41,083 nt of DNA from a virus. The position numbers were made by a program, and so were the translations under genes. Below the pieces are notes generated by a model. It did not search any database and was not told the origin of the DNA. It saw only the letters and a list, made by a program, of their open reading frames with translations. The DNA lies in the IMG/VR virus record IMGVR_UViG_3300013131_000005, positions 1 through 41,083 of that record, one strand, 5' to 3'. Shown piece by piece: positions 22,201-30,112 of the stretch (the first letter of the stretch is position 1; every line of letters begins with the position of its first letter).

Positions 22201-24597
22201 CTCTGCTTCGGTGTAGCTTTCAAGGAATCCAGCTTCGCTCTCGCCTGTTTGCGGCTCACCGACAGCTCTTTGGCTGCGGCCAGTATCTTCTTGCGCCGCT
22301 CCGTAGGATGCTTGAGCAATATCTCCGCCACGCGCTTGTTTTTCTCCACCAGAATCTTGCGTTGCTCCGGCGTTGCTTTCGCCAGACTTGCCTTGTCCAG
22401 TAGCTTCAATTCCGTCATATCCACCATCATGTTCTCCAAAGAATGCGGCCAGCGACTCCGCGTCTCCCGCGACTTCATCACCGAAGGGTATGTCTAATTC
22501 ATCGTCGATGACGTAATCAATGTCTGCCGCGTCAGACATTTCCGCATCGCTCATCGCCTCGCGCTCGGCAATTGCCTCCATGCGCAGATCATCTTCCGCC
22601 CGATAAACTGCCTCGTCAAGCTGCGCCTCGTTCAGATTCTTCCAGTTGATGCCGAGTTCTTCTGCGCGTTGAGCCATCGCATCGTATGCGGCACTGCGCA
22701 CAAGCTTCTCTGCTTGCGCCTCGATGTCTGCATGCTTGAAGCTGCGCTCGCCGTTGATGTGCGCGCGAATCATGTCGCGCAACTGCTGCACGCCGCCATC
22801 CACATCATTTGTGTCGATTGAGAATCCTTCAGCAGCAAGCTGGGTGGCGAGGTCATCCAGGCCGGTGCCGCCATTCTTAAATGCGAACCGCCATCCGCCA
22901 GGGGCGCGATTCTCGCCAGTAATATCCAGCGCCTGCGCACCGTCGATACCGCCGAGTTGCTTGATTCGTTGCAGCAGATCTCCCGATGCGCGTGCTGGCT
23001 TCTTTGCCGCAACTGCCGCTTCAGGCTTTGGCGCATTGGCTTGGGCGATTCCCTGCAACGCGCCGTAGATTCTCGCATCCTTGTCCTTGAACAGCTTCGC
23101 CGCTTTGGCGAATGTTGCGCTGTCGATCTTGCCAGTCTTGATGCCGTCTTTTGCCTTATTGATTAGGCTATCCATCTGGCGCGGCATGCCAAGCTCTCCG
23201 GCCACTCTGCGCAGTTTGATAAGCTGCTCAAGATGCGGCCTGACCGCATCCGCGCTGTTCGCTGCTGGCTCTGCTGTTTGCTCCGTCTCCTGCTTTACGT
23301 TTCCGTCCTGCGCGCTTGACGTTTCGGGTTTAGCTATCAAGGATTCCTTGACAGCTGGCGCTGCTTTGTCTTGCTGAATGGGTGGCGCAACTTGTCCAGG
23401 GGGAGGTGTGGTAGCAGCTTCTTGGGGCTGCGCCATGGGTGTTACTTCTTTCGGGTTACTCGCCTCAGCCGGACTTTCCCCTTGCAGCGGCTGAAATCCA
23501 TGCTCCCTGCTGGCTGTTGCGACCTGCTCAGCGCGTTGCAGGGACTCGATCACCTTGTCGTAGTTGACGCTTTGCTCAGGCGCTGCATCAGCCTGCTGCT
23601 CTGCCGGTCGCTGCCCAGACATCTTGGACAATACATGGCCGCCAGCACCCATACCGGCACTTTGCAGCAGGGTAGTGAGCGCCGTGTCCTTCATCTGCTT
23701 GGCGTATTCATCCAGCCCCGCATCTTGATTGGTGCCAACGCCAGGAAGCTTGTCCGTCAGGAACTGACCAGAGGTGGTGAATAGTTCGCCTGGTAGCTCC
23801 TTGGCGCTCGATGCGATCATGGCGCTACCGAGTTCCGCCGCACCATGACCGCGCGTAGCCTTAGCAAGTCCTGATGCCAGCCTGTCCATGCCGCCAAGCT
23901 TTTCGCCTACCGCCTCGAACGCACCCATAATCGGCGCACGAATTGCCGCTCCAGCGCCGGTCAATCCATCCCTGCGCCCCTCCCCATACTCTTGCGAAGT
24001 GCTAGTGGCGAGAATGGACGGCAGCACCAGTTCGGGCGCAACAGCCGCCAGTGCGAGATTTGGTGCGGTCTGGATGGTGGAGCCTATGGCGCTTGCAGCA
24101 GCCTTTGGCAAATCTTGTGCGATTGAATCTGGCGAGAACCCTTCTACCTTGCTGTCGCGCAGTTGTGCGCCACGCTCGATCTTGTCCGCATAGATCATCT
24201 GATCGTCTGCGATACTGTTCAGCGTATCCGAGCCGAGAGCATCCCCAAGCGCCTTGATTAAACCAGCCTCGGTTCTTCCGATGCCCGCATAACCTTGGCG
24301 CGCCCCCATTTCCAGCACGCCGGACAGCCCATCGACAATGCGCACATCACTATTGCTGACACCGCCTTGCCGTTTGGCTTTTGCGCTCAGCTCGGCATCG
24401 CGCAGAATGGACAGCGCCGCCGCTAGATCAGATTCGTTTGCTGAAGGCTGGACGCCAGCGAAATCATCCATAACGCCTCCTTCTCGGAAGAGCGCATTCG
24501 CCTTCTTGTAAACGCGATCTTTCAGGGATGGATTCTGCTCAACAGAATCAAGTGGCACGAAGCCGGTCTGCTCTTGCTCAAGTGGTACGAAAGCCAT
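16222..24597 (-). CDS. Giant polyvalent internal virion protein
   Basis: A 2,791-residue protein occupying one fifth of the genome. It belongs with the large polyvalent proteins that are packaged and ejected with phage DNA. An LPD1-like domain contains RGVQFGNYVEG, GLAFGARGTGGKN and the zinc-protease-like motif H1242-E-W-W-H1246. A second HEVVGH motif occurs near residue 1496. A region near residue 2460-2520 (YGLPFFAYTYKVIPALAS and a hydrophobic stretch) resembles LPD38. Low-complexity linkers rich in Pro, Gln and Ala separate parts of the N-terminal third. It probably enters the host during infection, where it could form a conduit and act on host targets. Exact domain limits need profile searches. 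Confidence 0.8.
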   Translation of the reverse strand: MAFVPLEQEQTGFVPLDSVEQNPSLKDRVYKKANALFREGGVMDDFAGVQPSANESDLAAALSILRDAELSAKAKRQGGVSNSDVRIVDGLSGVLEMGARQGYAGIGRTEAGLIKALGDALGSDTLNSIADDQMIYADKIERGAQLRDSKVEGFSPDSIAQDLPKAAASAIGSTIQTAPNLALAAVAPELVLPSILATSTSQEYGEGRRDGLTGAGAAIRAPIMGAFEAVGEKLGGMDRLASGLAKATRGHGAAELGSAMIASSAKELPGELFTTSGQFLTDKLPGVGTNQDAGLDEYAKQMKDTALTTLLQSAGMGAGGHVLSKMSGQRPAEQQADAAPEQSVNYDKVIESLQRAEQVATASREHGFQPLQGESPAEASNPKEVTPMAQPQEAATTPPPGQVAPPIQQDKAAPAVKESLIAKPETSSAQDGNVKQETEQTAEPAANSADAVRPHLEQLIKLRRVAGELGMPRQMDSLINKAKDGIKTGKIDSATFAKAAKLFKDKDARIYGALQGIAQANAPKPEAAVAAKKPARASGDLLQRIKQLGGIDGAQALDITGENRAPGGWRFAFKNGGTGLDDLATQLAAEGFSIDTNDVDGGVQQLRDMIRAHINGERSFKHADIEAQAEKLVRSAAYDAMAQRAEELGINWKNLNEAQLDEAVYRAEDDLRMEAIAEREAMSDAEMSDAADIDYVIDDELDIPFGDEVAGDAESLAAFFGEHDGGYDGIEATGQGKSGESNAGATQDSGGEKQARGGDIAQASYGAAQEDTGRSQRAVGEPQTGESEAGFLESYTEAELNKKEAARKKEEEATARRDSAPSPEEFTLTGSDRQSDIGAAHGQADILDQKPSAIEDFGEKILGARKEYAAAYKDRMAEAMKADVMAQPLSKSWPEPDYQKLVDSGYDKNIVGLVRSMRDEVPNKPGKDWKQKTWAKQVELLRETADKLLNDIEFADKFVSEMKKIEHLKLEDAINGRAELYALFGHEKSLKGVRISRSQYGVYNGVPYSPPKIIWEVTRDAKSTAFSNMPRTLGSGDTRQAAIDAFSKAYSTLNTSKEKEAKTKFELYADRYAKAGSKGQYFIGKKVGRNVLHIKDGFDTIKEAREYIANNNEELTEILEKKKAVPNERYDTNKPRVGQDMRNGQDVTPQMFSDAFGFRGVQFGNYVEGARRQKDLNDAYDALMDLAAVLDIPPKSISLNGELGLAFGARGTGGKNPASAHYEPGQIVINLTKGNGAGSLAHEWWHSLDNYFSRIAGKKEDFATDRLDVSLASRDAAYQYKNDGIRKEMIDAFGAVVKAINSTAIKQRSGSLDARRTKAYWGTGIEMSARSFERYVIAKLHDSGFANDYLANVVSEEYWNAADALGVGEGGSYPYPTESELPAIRGGFDNFFQAIESKETEKGVVLFSKGGDGGGQTVDEITKSTARLRNGWSGFRKVSIVQSVKGIPNDVYLRALRALQPINQATEGIYDPNTNTIYLIADNIASPERAAWVAAHEVVGHGGIRMLNKSVAVHVDSLSKNGTIEKLAQAIAKDRGDTFDKSIHVQEAIAELAAAHVTGNAEAIFDRYGVNVPDAMRDGILGVIARIVEAVRNFMAKVLSKPVSEVSDGEVRSLIVQMKDAADGVEQSDSIGSGRAVMASMSQGTRGNHSQTPDFPDTAKGKALEFLWKLTANDWMFRMPTSFKKDMAGIANEMRAGKFTVRELPTDTVPEDAARKWQIKFTVDGIEKTAYITEDHDKQIFIDVSSLRQDQRGSEIYQIAAAYAHNTGRVFVPDPNGISTIAVSRRIENLLSSALRYGTTKHLLPSNMSGLDWIEGDDLHNIEQMLDATIRHTSDNVALLDQVEYDFHTDKFILIGDENETHSNSNKVEFTARDFKRAAERSFARRDAGGVGVEGIGNTTLQRAVFARSVLRQASSGQGRQLLAEAYSRIQQRETPVSALEWLYYSNSPEAYKAVSKLPRDFDILSKVLPKHIPLVYDRDELGNIRSDFLGSRRLKDLLHASFLRPMAVRTGMAQANKELAKLMRSQKAAVDKAMRVASEVIDSTKGMTEEESALISRIVTEEMQPGDVPPAHAMKIAAIVERAMTEQGQEAVELQMLSKDAYEKWKGKYLPRFYMRHLDPEIKGIWQRTFKASPISGFRSGSLKGRGKRQVVTVQELPEWEALGWEVADKAWKKNAQGQLELTVEGNAMPNTDTVAIWKDYTPDERRDMGEVQDFRLRFVMGYLSMQRDIAIGRLYRQIASNPEWTRRTPSDGYSYIPITEIPDTGGLNRYGMLAGLYVKDEILSHISQHESSDNEFQRYYKAALSKWKEGKTVLNPVTHMNNFVSNVTMAHFAGVSYWDGEKYFFALKDLVQKAPMMQEAEDAGLFTGDFSHAEIMKAMPPEVRALIDRKTESGAEWAVRWVWRLGSLFLNNKMANAYHWGDVIFKYAIYRDARSKGMSPEDSVQHASKYIFNYDDLPKTARGIRDYGLPFFAYTYKVIPALASTAIEYPWRFAAPAVIISSINAISYAALAGDSGDDDWWLRAIMSNTMTPLLNAYSMGFYGDDEPKTAGQELEQEERKNLAEWDKGASAMGTQKTIRLGIDEKTGLPVFINVYRFIPGGDIQDVQNEKGGIGIPAPFMPSNPVLNAFSALVDNKNWDGKEMFDANDTGSEKAVKTADYLYKLCFPTIALGGTHYDRIMNAAANFSDTTIEAAHPLKDYTGTGKDGLPVQPKYAAMQTIGIKARPVDLEQSGSMNMIGDNAKVRSIDQEISRAGRLLSKGAISQREFDSIREKGIAKMRHLGMEAAEE

Positions 24598-24606
24598 GCC
24601 GACCTC

Positions 24607-25698
24607 TTATTTGTAGTAGCCGATTAACTTGCCGCTGGCGTTGAATACCTCGATACCCTTGCCGTCCACCATTTTTCCAGCCTTGTTGCCCTTCATTGAA
24701 GGGTCATTGGAGAAGCGCTGCGCAGGGGGTGCAAATGGCTCTGGTGCCATCTGCGTTTCTGCTGGCGTGACAATTGGGTTCCCAGCATTGAAGAAGTTCT
24801 TCTCATCGATGCCATGCTTCTTAATCCAGCCCTTTGTGTAATCATCGTAGCTGACTGCCCCCTTGGGACGCTGGCCTGTATATCTGTCGATTGGATACTC
24901 TGCGTTGTAGTCTGCGCGAATATCGTCGCGCACCGCCTTGTATTCGTCGCTTGGCGCTTTTGCCACCTCTCTCGCAGTCTTTCTTGCGGAAGCATTCGCA
25001 TTTCCAGCCTGGGCAATGTTTTCAGTGATCTGGCTGCGTCCGATGTCATTCAGCACTTGATTTCCAGTTAGTACATCTGTCGAGCCGGTAGTCTGCCCAT
25101 CGAACTGCGGTTTGCCATGCAGAAGAAGTTGCGCAAGCGTAGTGTCGTTATTGCCAGCGCCGGATGCGCGCATGTTCGCCAGCGCCGTCTCGGTTGCATT
25201 CGTCGTGCTCTTGTCGCCCTGCATAAGAGCCTGCCGCATGGAAGCGATAGAACGCATCGCCAAATCGTATTGCTGGCGCTGTTGTGGCATCATGTCTGGC
25301 TCAGCTACAACCTGCTTCGGCTCAATGAAGGCGGAGTAATCTTCTCCCACAGTGGCGCTATTCTTCAATGCACCGCCGAGGACGGATTGAATATCAATTC
25401 CGGTTTGCGGCTTTGGCGGGTCTGAAATAGTGCCGCGCGCCATGTAGTTCTTGAATTTCGGCAGGTCTTCGCTGCTGATTCCAGCGCCTTGCAGTGCTGT
25501 CGCCAGAATGCTGTCGTCGCTCTGAAGATCATTCTGACGCTTCACAAGACGCGCCTCTTCAGCCGCCTTTAATGCTGATTCTCTGCGATATGCAACATTC
25601 GCCCCTTCGTTTACACCCTTGTTATAAGCGTCATCGCTGAATGCGCCGCCGAGCGCCTGCCCGAGTGAACTGCCTACCTGATAGTGTCTTTGTGGCAT
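24607..25698 (-). CDS. Probable internal virion/ejection protein
   Basis: A 363-residue protein with a helical, Gln- and Ala-rich N-terminal two thirds and a more structured end (YPIDRYTGQRPKGAVSYDDY, then GIEVFNASGKLIGYYK). It starts MPQRHYQVGSSLGQALGGAF, a glycine-rich amphipathic N-terminus common in proteins ejected from the capsid. It lies directly upstream of the giant protein with nine bases between. I recognise no precise family; the role is from context. Confidence 0.7.
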   Translation of the reverse strand: MPQRHYQVGSSLGQALGGAFSDDAYNKGVNEGANVAYRRESALKAAEEARLVKRQNDLQSDDSILATALQGAGISSEDLPKFKNYMARGTISDPPKPQTGIDIQSVLGGALKNSATVGEDYSAFIEPKQVVAEPDMMPQQRQQYDLAMRSIASMRQALMQGDKSTTNATETALANMRASGAGNNDTTLAQLLLHGKPQFDGQTTGSTDVLTGNQVLNDIGRSQITENIAQAGNANASARKTAREVAKAPSDEYKAVRDDIRADYNAEYPIDRYTGQRPKGAVSYDDYTKGWIKKHGIDEKNFFNAGNPIVTPAETQMAPEPFAPPAQRFSNDPSMKGNKAGKMVDGKGIEVFNASGKLIGYYK

Positions 25699-25715
25699 AG
25701 CGTTTTACCTTGTTG

Positions 25716-26300
25716 TTACTTCATGCCAGCTACTGACCCTGATGCCCCGGTCAGCAGTCCGCCGACCAGAGAGCCAGAGTCGTTCACGCCGTTATATGCA
25801 GAGCTGGCGTAGCGCGCGTTCCGCTTCGATGTAGATGTGAGGCCAGCCACGTTGCTTGCCAGGTCTCCACCGAGCAGCGATTCTTCGTCGTACATTCCGC
25901 CAGCCGCGCTTGTTCTTGCGGCAGCCCTTGCGCGCTTCATGATGTCGTCTGCTGCGGATGCGGTCGCATCGGCCTTGGCGCGGGTGTAGTCTTCGGACAC
26001 TTTTCCGTACCCGCTGGCGTTCACATCTCCGCCTGCGGCATCTTGCAGCGCCTTGGTAAGATCGCCTTCACGGGTTGTAGCAGCCTGCTCGTAACGAGCT
26101 GCGCGCTGCGGTGCGGTAAGCACCTGTTGCGCGAAGTCCTCCACGGTTGCCGCCTTCTTCTCGTTCAGCTTTGACTCGGTTTCCTGGGCGGCGCGCAGAA
26201 TGGCCTGCCGTTCATTGTTGGCGTCTTCAGCCGCCTGAGTCTGCATCACCGTTCCGCCTGCGGCCATTGCGAGTGCTGCGATTTCATATCCTGTGCACAT
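25716..26300 (-). CDS. Probable internal virion protein (194 aa)
   Basis: Begins with MCTGYEIAALAMAAGGTVMQ, a hydrophobic Ala/Gly-rich N-terminus, followed by a long Ala-, Glu- and Arg-rich helical region and a Gly/Ser-rich end (SGSLVGGLLTGASGSVAG). This matches the small ejection proteins seen beside giant internal proteins in podoviruses, of T7 gp14 type in layout only. It shares the Met-Cys start with the next gene upstream. The function is inferred from context. Confidence 0.65.
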   Translation of the reverse strand: MCTGYEIAALAMAAGGTVMQTQAAEDANNERQAILRAAQETESKLNEKKAATVEDFAQQVLTAPQRAARYEQAATTREGDLTKALQDAAGGDVNASGYGKVSEDYTRAKADATASAADDIMKRARAAARTSAAGGMYDEESLLGGDLASNVAGLTSTSKRNARYASSAYNGVNDSGSLVGGLLTGASGSVAGMK

Positions 26301-26309
26301 ATCGCCCCC

Positions 26310-27116
26310 TTAATAGCTTCCGCCAGAGCCTGTGAACGATTTCGGCTGAGTTGTTCCTGGTGTAGTTGTTCCTGGCACGGCAGAGCCTGCTGCCACTCCG
26401 TTGTTGTATTTACGCTGCTGGTTCAGGTTGTTCAATCGGTCGAAGAAGCCAGCCAACGACAACGAGTTTGCATCTGCCGTTGCTCGGTCTGCGTTGTTGC
26501 GCATATCGGAATATGCCTGACTCTGAGCGCTACCTTGGTCAAGCCCAGCGCGGATGCTAGAGATCAATCCTGTGCGCGTCTTGTCATCCGCAGCGCGCGC
26601 ATTGTTTGCTGTCGCAGAAGCCAGTTCCGCAGCCTTCAGCACACCTTGCTGGTAGGTGTCTGTCACCTGTCGCATGGTATCAATGTCGTGACTTCCGCCA
26701 GACAACCCTTGCCGTGCAACATCGAAACTCAGGTTTCGCTCTGTGATGTCCCGCTCTTTGTTGAGGTCGATCAAGGCGCGCTTGTTCGCATCAGTCTTTA
26801 TTGTGTCGTATAGTTTTACGCGCTCGCCATAAGCGGCTCTAGACGCTTCAGCCTCTTGTTTTGCATTTGCTACAGCAGCGTTATATGCAGCCTCGTCAAA
26901 TACCTCTTGGTATATTGGCGTCCGCTTTGAACCACGTCCGCTGTTCCTTCCGGTTTGAACTTTGCGTGTGAAAGCCGCTCGATCTACCGCATCTGGTGTC
27001 GCATTGGCATTACCCATCACGTTGTTTATTTTCTTTACTGCGGCAGCAACTCGCGCCTCTTCAGCCGCCTTACGCTCTGCTGCTCCGCCATCCCCTCCGC
27101 CACCGCCACCGCACAT
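26310..27116 (-). CDS. Probable internal virion protein (268 aa)
   Basis: Starts with MCGGGGGGDGG, then a helical Ala-rich body and a Thr/Pro/Gly-rich C-terminal tail (GTTTPGTTQP). Glycine-rich N-termini of this kind are common in virion proteins next to the large ejection proteins. The central SFDVARQGLSGGSHDID segment is the most sequence-like part. No family is recognised; virion location is inferred from its position between head-completion and ejection genes. Confidence 0.65.
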   Translation of the reverse strand: MCGGGGGGDGGAAERKAAEEARVAAAVKKINNVMGNANATPDAVDRAAFTRKVQTGRNSGRGSKRTPIYQEVFDEAAYNAAVANAKQEAEASRAAYGERVKLYDTIKTDANKRALIDLNKERDITERNLSFDVARQGLSGGSHDIDTMRQVTDTYQQGVLKAAELASATANNARAADDKTRTGLISSIRAGLDQGSAQSQAYSDMRNNADRATADANSLSLAGFFDRLNNLNQQRKYNNGVAAGSAVPGTTTPGTTQPKSFTGSGGSY

Positions 27117-27123
27117 ATCTACC

Positions 27124-27558
27124 TCACAATTCTTTCAAGAAACACTCTCCGACTACCTTGTATCCGCGCGCCTTGTAGAGCCTTCCAGCTTCAGTGCTTC
27201 CAGTTGATACGCCTGGCCTGATGTGCTTTGCACCCATCAATAGGCACCATTCCTCAAACTTCTTCAGCAACTTCATCGCGGCAGTTCCTTTGCGATGTTC
27301 CGGCGCAATATAAAGCGCGATGTCGTTTCCCATGCGTTCATTCGTGTACCACGGCGTTACGACATCCCCGAGCATTCCGCCGACCACATTTCCGTCGATC
27401 TCGACAACCATTGCGAACCCGTGCTCAATGAGAAGTGCAGACATATTCGCCACTCGGTCGGAAGCAAACCCCATAGAGTTATACGAGCTTTCTTCGTGCA
27501 TGCGCCTGCCGAGGTGAATGATCTCTGGAAGGTCTGCCATAGTCGCTTTGCGTATCAT
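27124..27558 (-). CDS. GNAT-family acetyltransferase
   Basis: A 144-residue protein with the GNAT fold order: an N-terminal strand MIRKATMADLPEIIHLGRRMHEES, the central VVEIDGNVVGGMLG strands, IALYIAPEHRKGTAAMKLLKKFEEW (the acetyl-CoA motif A, here RKGTAA), then GSTEAGRLYKARGYKVVGE. These proteins transfer acetyl from acetyl-CoA to an amine. Single-domain GNATs within virion-protein clusters are known in BPP-1-like and other podoviruses, where substrates are unknown. Its start overlaps the stop of the upstream stabilisation-protein gene. Confidence 0.9.
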   Translation of the reverse strand: MIRKATMADLPEIIHLGRRMHEESSYNSMGFASDRVANMSALLIEHGFAMVVEIDGNVVGGMLGDVVTPWYTNERMGNDIALYIAPEHRKGTAAMKLLKKFEEWCLLMGAKHIRPGVSTGSTEAGRLYKARGYKVVGECFLKEL

Positions 27559-28976
27559 TCCGTCCCCAGCGTATCGAAATAGTAGGTGAGCGCGTGCAGC
27601 TCGAATTCCTGATTGTCGTAGTTGTGGATGTCTGGCGCGATGTTCGTTGCCAGCAGCTCGACGGGGAGTAGGTATCCTGGGCGTGAGTCCCCGCTGATTG
27701 TCACGGGAGGGTCTGTCATCAGCTCAGGCGAGCGCGCATCAAATCTGTGCGCAATCTGGCAACTTCCGGTAACAACGGCATCCATGCCGTGAATGTGCTT
27801 CAGGATGCCAGGCACCTTGAAGTCGAGGAACGCCATTTCGATGTCAACCGCGTATAGGGTTCCGTCGTCCGTCTTCACGTCACGATCAAATTTGTACACA
27901 TTGTCGCCGGAACGGATATAGAGAATGGCATTCAGCTCATCCATGTAATCCAGCGAGAACGAGAATGTGTACAGGCTCCATGCCATCACGCCGGTTGTAC
28001 GGCTGAAGGTGTACACCAGCGCCTTGCTGCCAGAGTAGAGCCAATACTGGCCTCCGCCTCGATAGTATTGCGCCCGTGCATTTGTAACGTCAAAAGCGAG
28101 TATCCCAGACAACCCTTTAAGCAACTCTCTGTCGATTGGCGAGCCAACATCGGTGTCTATCACGTTGGTCGTTACATCCTGGCGCGTGATGCTGCGCACG
28201 CCAGCCGGAGACAGGAAGAAGACATCGCCTGCCATGTTTGCATGCGCGTAGGGGCGCTCCGACCCGACATCTATAGCTTGGAGAAAGTGGTGGTTTGCAG
28301 GGTCTACATCAACCTGCCACACCTGAGCGGAATCGGTGAAAAACACCACAAGACGATTTTGATAAAAGCCGAGTGCGGTCGCATTGCTCGCGCCAGTCTG
28401 CTGCAATCCAACGGGCAGGAACCCAGCATCGGATACTGCTGTCCAGTCGCGCGGCGCGTTGGTCTTACTGAAGCGCACCGTGTCTCCGGTTGCGCCTACC
28501 GACCATATCTTGCTAGATATTTTTGTAACCTGCGCCGTGTGCGGGCAGTTTGCATCCGCAATGTGCGTTGCGCCAGGAGCTGCGCCATCAAGGTAGTGGT
28601 GGCGCTTCTCGCCGCTGGTGTACTCGACTGCCGTGTAGATGTACCCGTTGAAAACGTCCGCGTAATGCACCTTCGACAGCGCCAGCGCGGCAGTAGTTGG
28701 GCTGCGGACATTATGGGCAGCGAAAAGCGTGTTCGCATGCGTAATGGTGCCGGTTCCGCCATAGAATGTATTCAGCTTGCCGTTTCCGGCATACAAGCCA
28801 GTCGTTCCAGCCTCAAGCGTTGCAACCTTCGTGAGTCCTGGGCGCTTGCGGATGGTCTTGCCCTCAGTCGCATGCGCATTGGTAAGCATGCGCAGCCGGT
28901 TCGCATCTGATGTGCTCAGCCCCTTGCGAATGTCAAGACCGAAATCGAAACGGTCAAACGTGATCGTCCTGGACAT
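27555..28976 (-). CDS. Head-completion / DNA-stabilisation-like protein (P22 gp10-like)
   Basis: A 473-residue protein rich in beta strand, starting MSRTITFDRFDFGLDIRKGLS and containing repeated blades with GLYAGNGKLNTFYGG, RPYAHANMAGDVFFLSPAGVR and YWLYSGSKALVYTFSRTTG. The pattern of a portal-neck plug with propeller-like repeats is that of packaged-DNA stabilisation proteins of P22-like phages. It follows the adaptor gene directly, with one base between. The assignment to gp10 function is from layout and context. Confidence 0.6.
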   Translation of the reverse strand: MSRTITFDRFDFGLDIRKGLSTSDANRLRMLTNAHATEGKTIRKRPGLTKVATLEAGTTGLYAGNGKLNTFYGGTGTITHANTLFAAHNVRSPTTAALALSKVHYADVFNGYIYTAVEYTSGEKRHHYLDGAAPGATHIADANCPHTAQVTKISSKIWSVGATGDTVRFSKTNAPRDWTAVSDAGFLPVGLQQTGASNATALGFYQNRLVVFFTDSAQVWQVDVDPANHHFLQAIDVGSERPYAHANMAGDVFFLSPAGVRSITRQDVTTNVIDTDVGSPIDRELLKGLSGILAFDVTNARAQYYRGGGQYWLYSGSKALVYTFSRTTGVMAWSLYTFSFSLDYMDELNAILYIRSGDNVYKFDRDVKTDDGTLYAVDIEMAFLDFKVPGILKHIHGMDAVVTGSCQIAHRFDARSPELMTDPPVTISGDSRPGYLLPVELLATNIAPDIHNYDNQEFELHALTYYFDTLGTE

Positions 28977-28977
28977 A

Positions 28978-29643
28978 TCAGACTACCTGGCTGGAATCTG
29001 GTGGATAGTCGTATGGGCTGCGTGGCCTGCTGCTGCTCCAAACTGATTTCCCGCGATGGCGCGCCTTCTGCTTAGCAAGCAGCGCATCAAGCTGCCCAGC
29101 GTACTTGTCGGCGTCTGGTTGACGGTAGTGCGCCTTGGCGTTTGACAGCGCATGCAGGTAGATCGCCTGTTGCGAAAGACTCACACGGTCGCTGTTCTGA
29201 ACCAGCGGGGCGAGCGTCTTGATGTACTCGATGCGCAGCGTGAGATTGGCATTTTTCGGAACCGGCCACAGCTCAAGCTGGTCTCGGCGCTCGTATTTTG
29301 TCGGCACGATTCCAGCGGAATGCAGCCCTCTGTCTGAAAGTGCGATACCCTCTTGCAGAGGAACGTATTCTCCAGCGTACAGCACGCTGATAGTCTGAAT
29401 CCTGTCAACATTGCAGTCGGAAGGGTAGTCGTAGTATCGCTGGTCTGTGCCGGTTGCGCGCTCTTCAACGCCCTTCAGCTCCAGCCAGTCGAATTGCTCG
29501 TAAAGCTGCTCTTGAGCAGAACGAATCATGGAGTCGATCAGGCCGGAGTTCACTACCCCCGCCTGACCGGCCATGCCGAACCCAAGTCTTGACTGGATGT
29601 CGGAGCGTATCTCGCCCAGCGTCTTCTTGAGCGGCAAAGCCAT
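28978..29643 (-). CDS. Head-to-tail adaptor protein
   Basis: A 221-residue protein with N-terminal LGEIRSDIQSRLGFG and helix SMIRSAQEQLYEQFDWLELKG, then YYDYPSDCNVDRIQTISVLYAGEYVPL and QLELWPVPKNANLTLRIEYIK. This helix-rich start followed by beta strands matches podovirus adaptors (P22 gp4 / T7 gp11-like) that attach beneath the portal. It lies two bases from the upstream gene and just before the stabilisation protein. Confidence 0.6.
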   Translation of the reverse strand: MALPLKKTLGEIRSDIQSRLGFGMAGQAGVVNSGLIDSMIRSAQEQLYEQFDWLELKGVEERATGTDQRYYDYPSDCNVDRIQTISVLYAGEYVPLQEGIALSDRGLHSAGIVPTKYERRDQLELWPVPKNANLTLRIEYIKTLAPLVQNSDRVSLSQQAIYLHALSNAKAHYRQPDADKYAGQLDALLAKQKARHRGKSVWSSSRPRSPYDYPPDSSQVV

Positions 29644-29645
29644 GG

Positions 29646-30050
29646 TTAAGCGTTAGCCTTGGCTTCGTCGATTACAGCCTGGAGCTTCTCGATGCCCCAG
29701 TTTTTTGTTGCTGGAATGCCGAGCGCCTTGGCCTCTTCGATAAGCGCGGCTTTATCTGCGCCGCCAGTTGCATCGAAAGCGGCCTCAAAATCGGCAAGCG
29801 TGCGGAACACAGCCTTGGTTGGGTTGTGCACATCGGCATTGCCACGGTAATACTGCTCCAGACGGGCATACTCATCAGCCGTCTCGAACGTGCAATCCTT
29901 GATAGGCGGAACATCGTCTGTGAGGTTGATCGAGTCTTCGCCGTGCATCACGCGAAGGATGTCGATCTCATGCGGTAACACGGTCAGGGGAATCTTGCTA
30001 CCCTCGCCGCGCACCAATAGAACCATTTGATACGGTAATGTGACTTTCAT
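29646..30050 (-). CDS. Hypothetical structural-region protein (134 aa)
   Basis: Follows the major capsid gene across a hairpin. N-terminal strands (KVTLPYQMVLLVRGEG) and a middle with DDVPPIKDCTF are followed by a C-terminal helical pair LIEEAKALGIPATKNWGIEKLQ that looks like a SAP/HeH-type mini-domain, often a nucleic-acid or protein contact. It could be a capsid-associated protein. Not further identified. Confidence 0.7.
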   Translation of the reverse strand: MKVTLPYQMVLLVRGEGSKIPLTVLPHEIDILRVMHGEDSINLTDDVPPIKDCTFETADEYARLEQYYRGNADVHNPTKAVFRTLADFEAAFDATGGADKAALIEEAKALGIPATKNWGIEKLQAVIDEAKANA

Positions 30051-30078
30051 GCTGCTACCTCCATGCTAGTTGATGAAA

Positions 30079-30106
30079 GGTCGGCACCCATGAGAGCGTG
30101 CCGACC
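30079..30106 (-). terminator. Hairpin after the major capsid gene
   Basis: A nine-base-pair perfect stem (GGTCGGCAC with GTGCCGACC) closes a ten-base loop and is followed on the minus strand by TTTCAT. The T-tract is short, so it probably attenuates rather than stops transcription, or protects the upstream capsid message from 3' decay. Such an arrangement would raise capsid protein relative to downstream genes. Confidence 0.7.
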
Positions 30107-30112
30107 AGTTTG

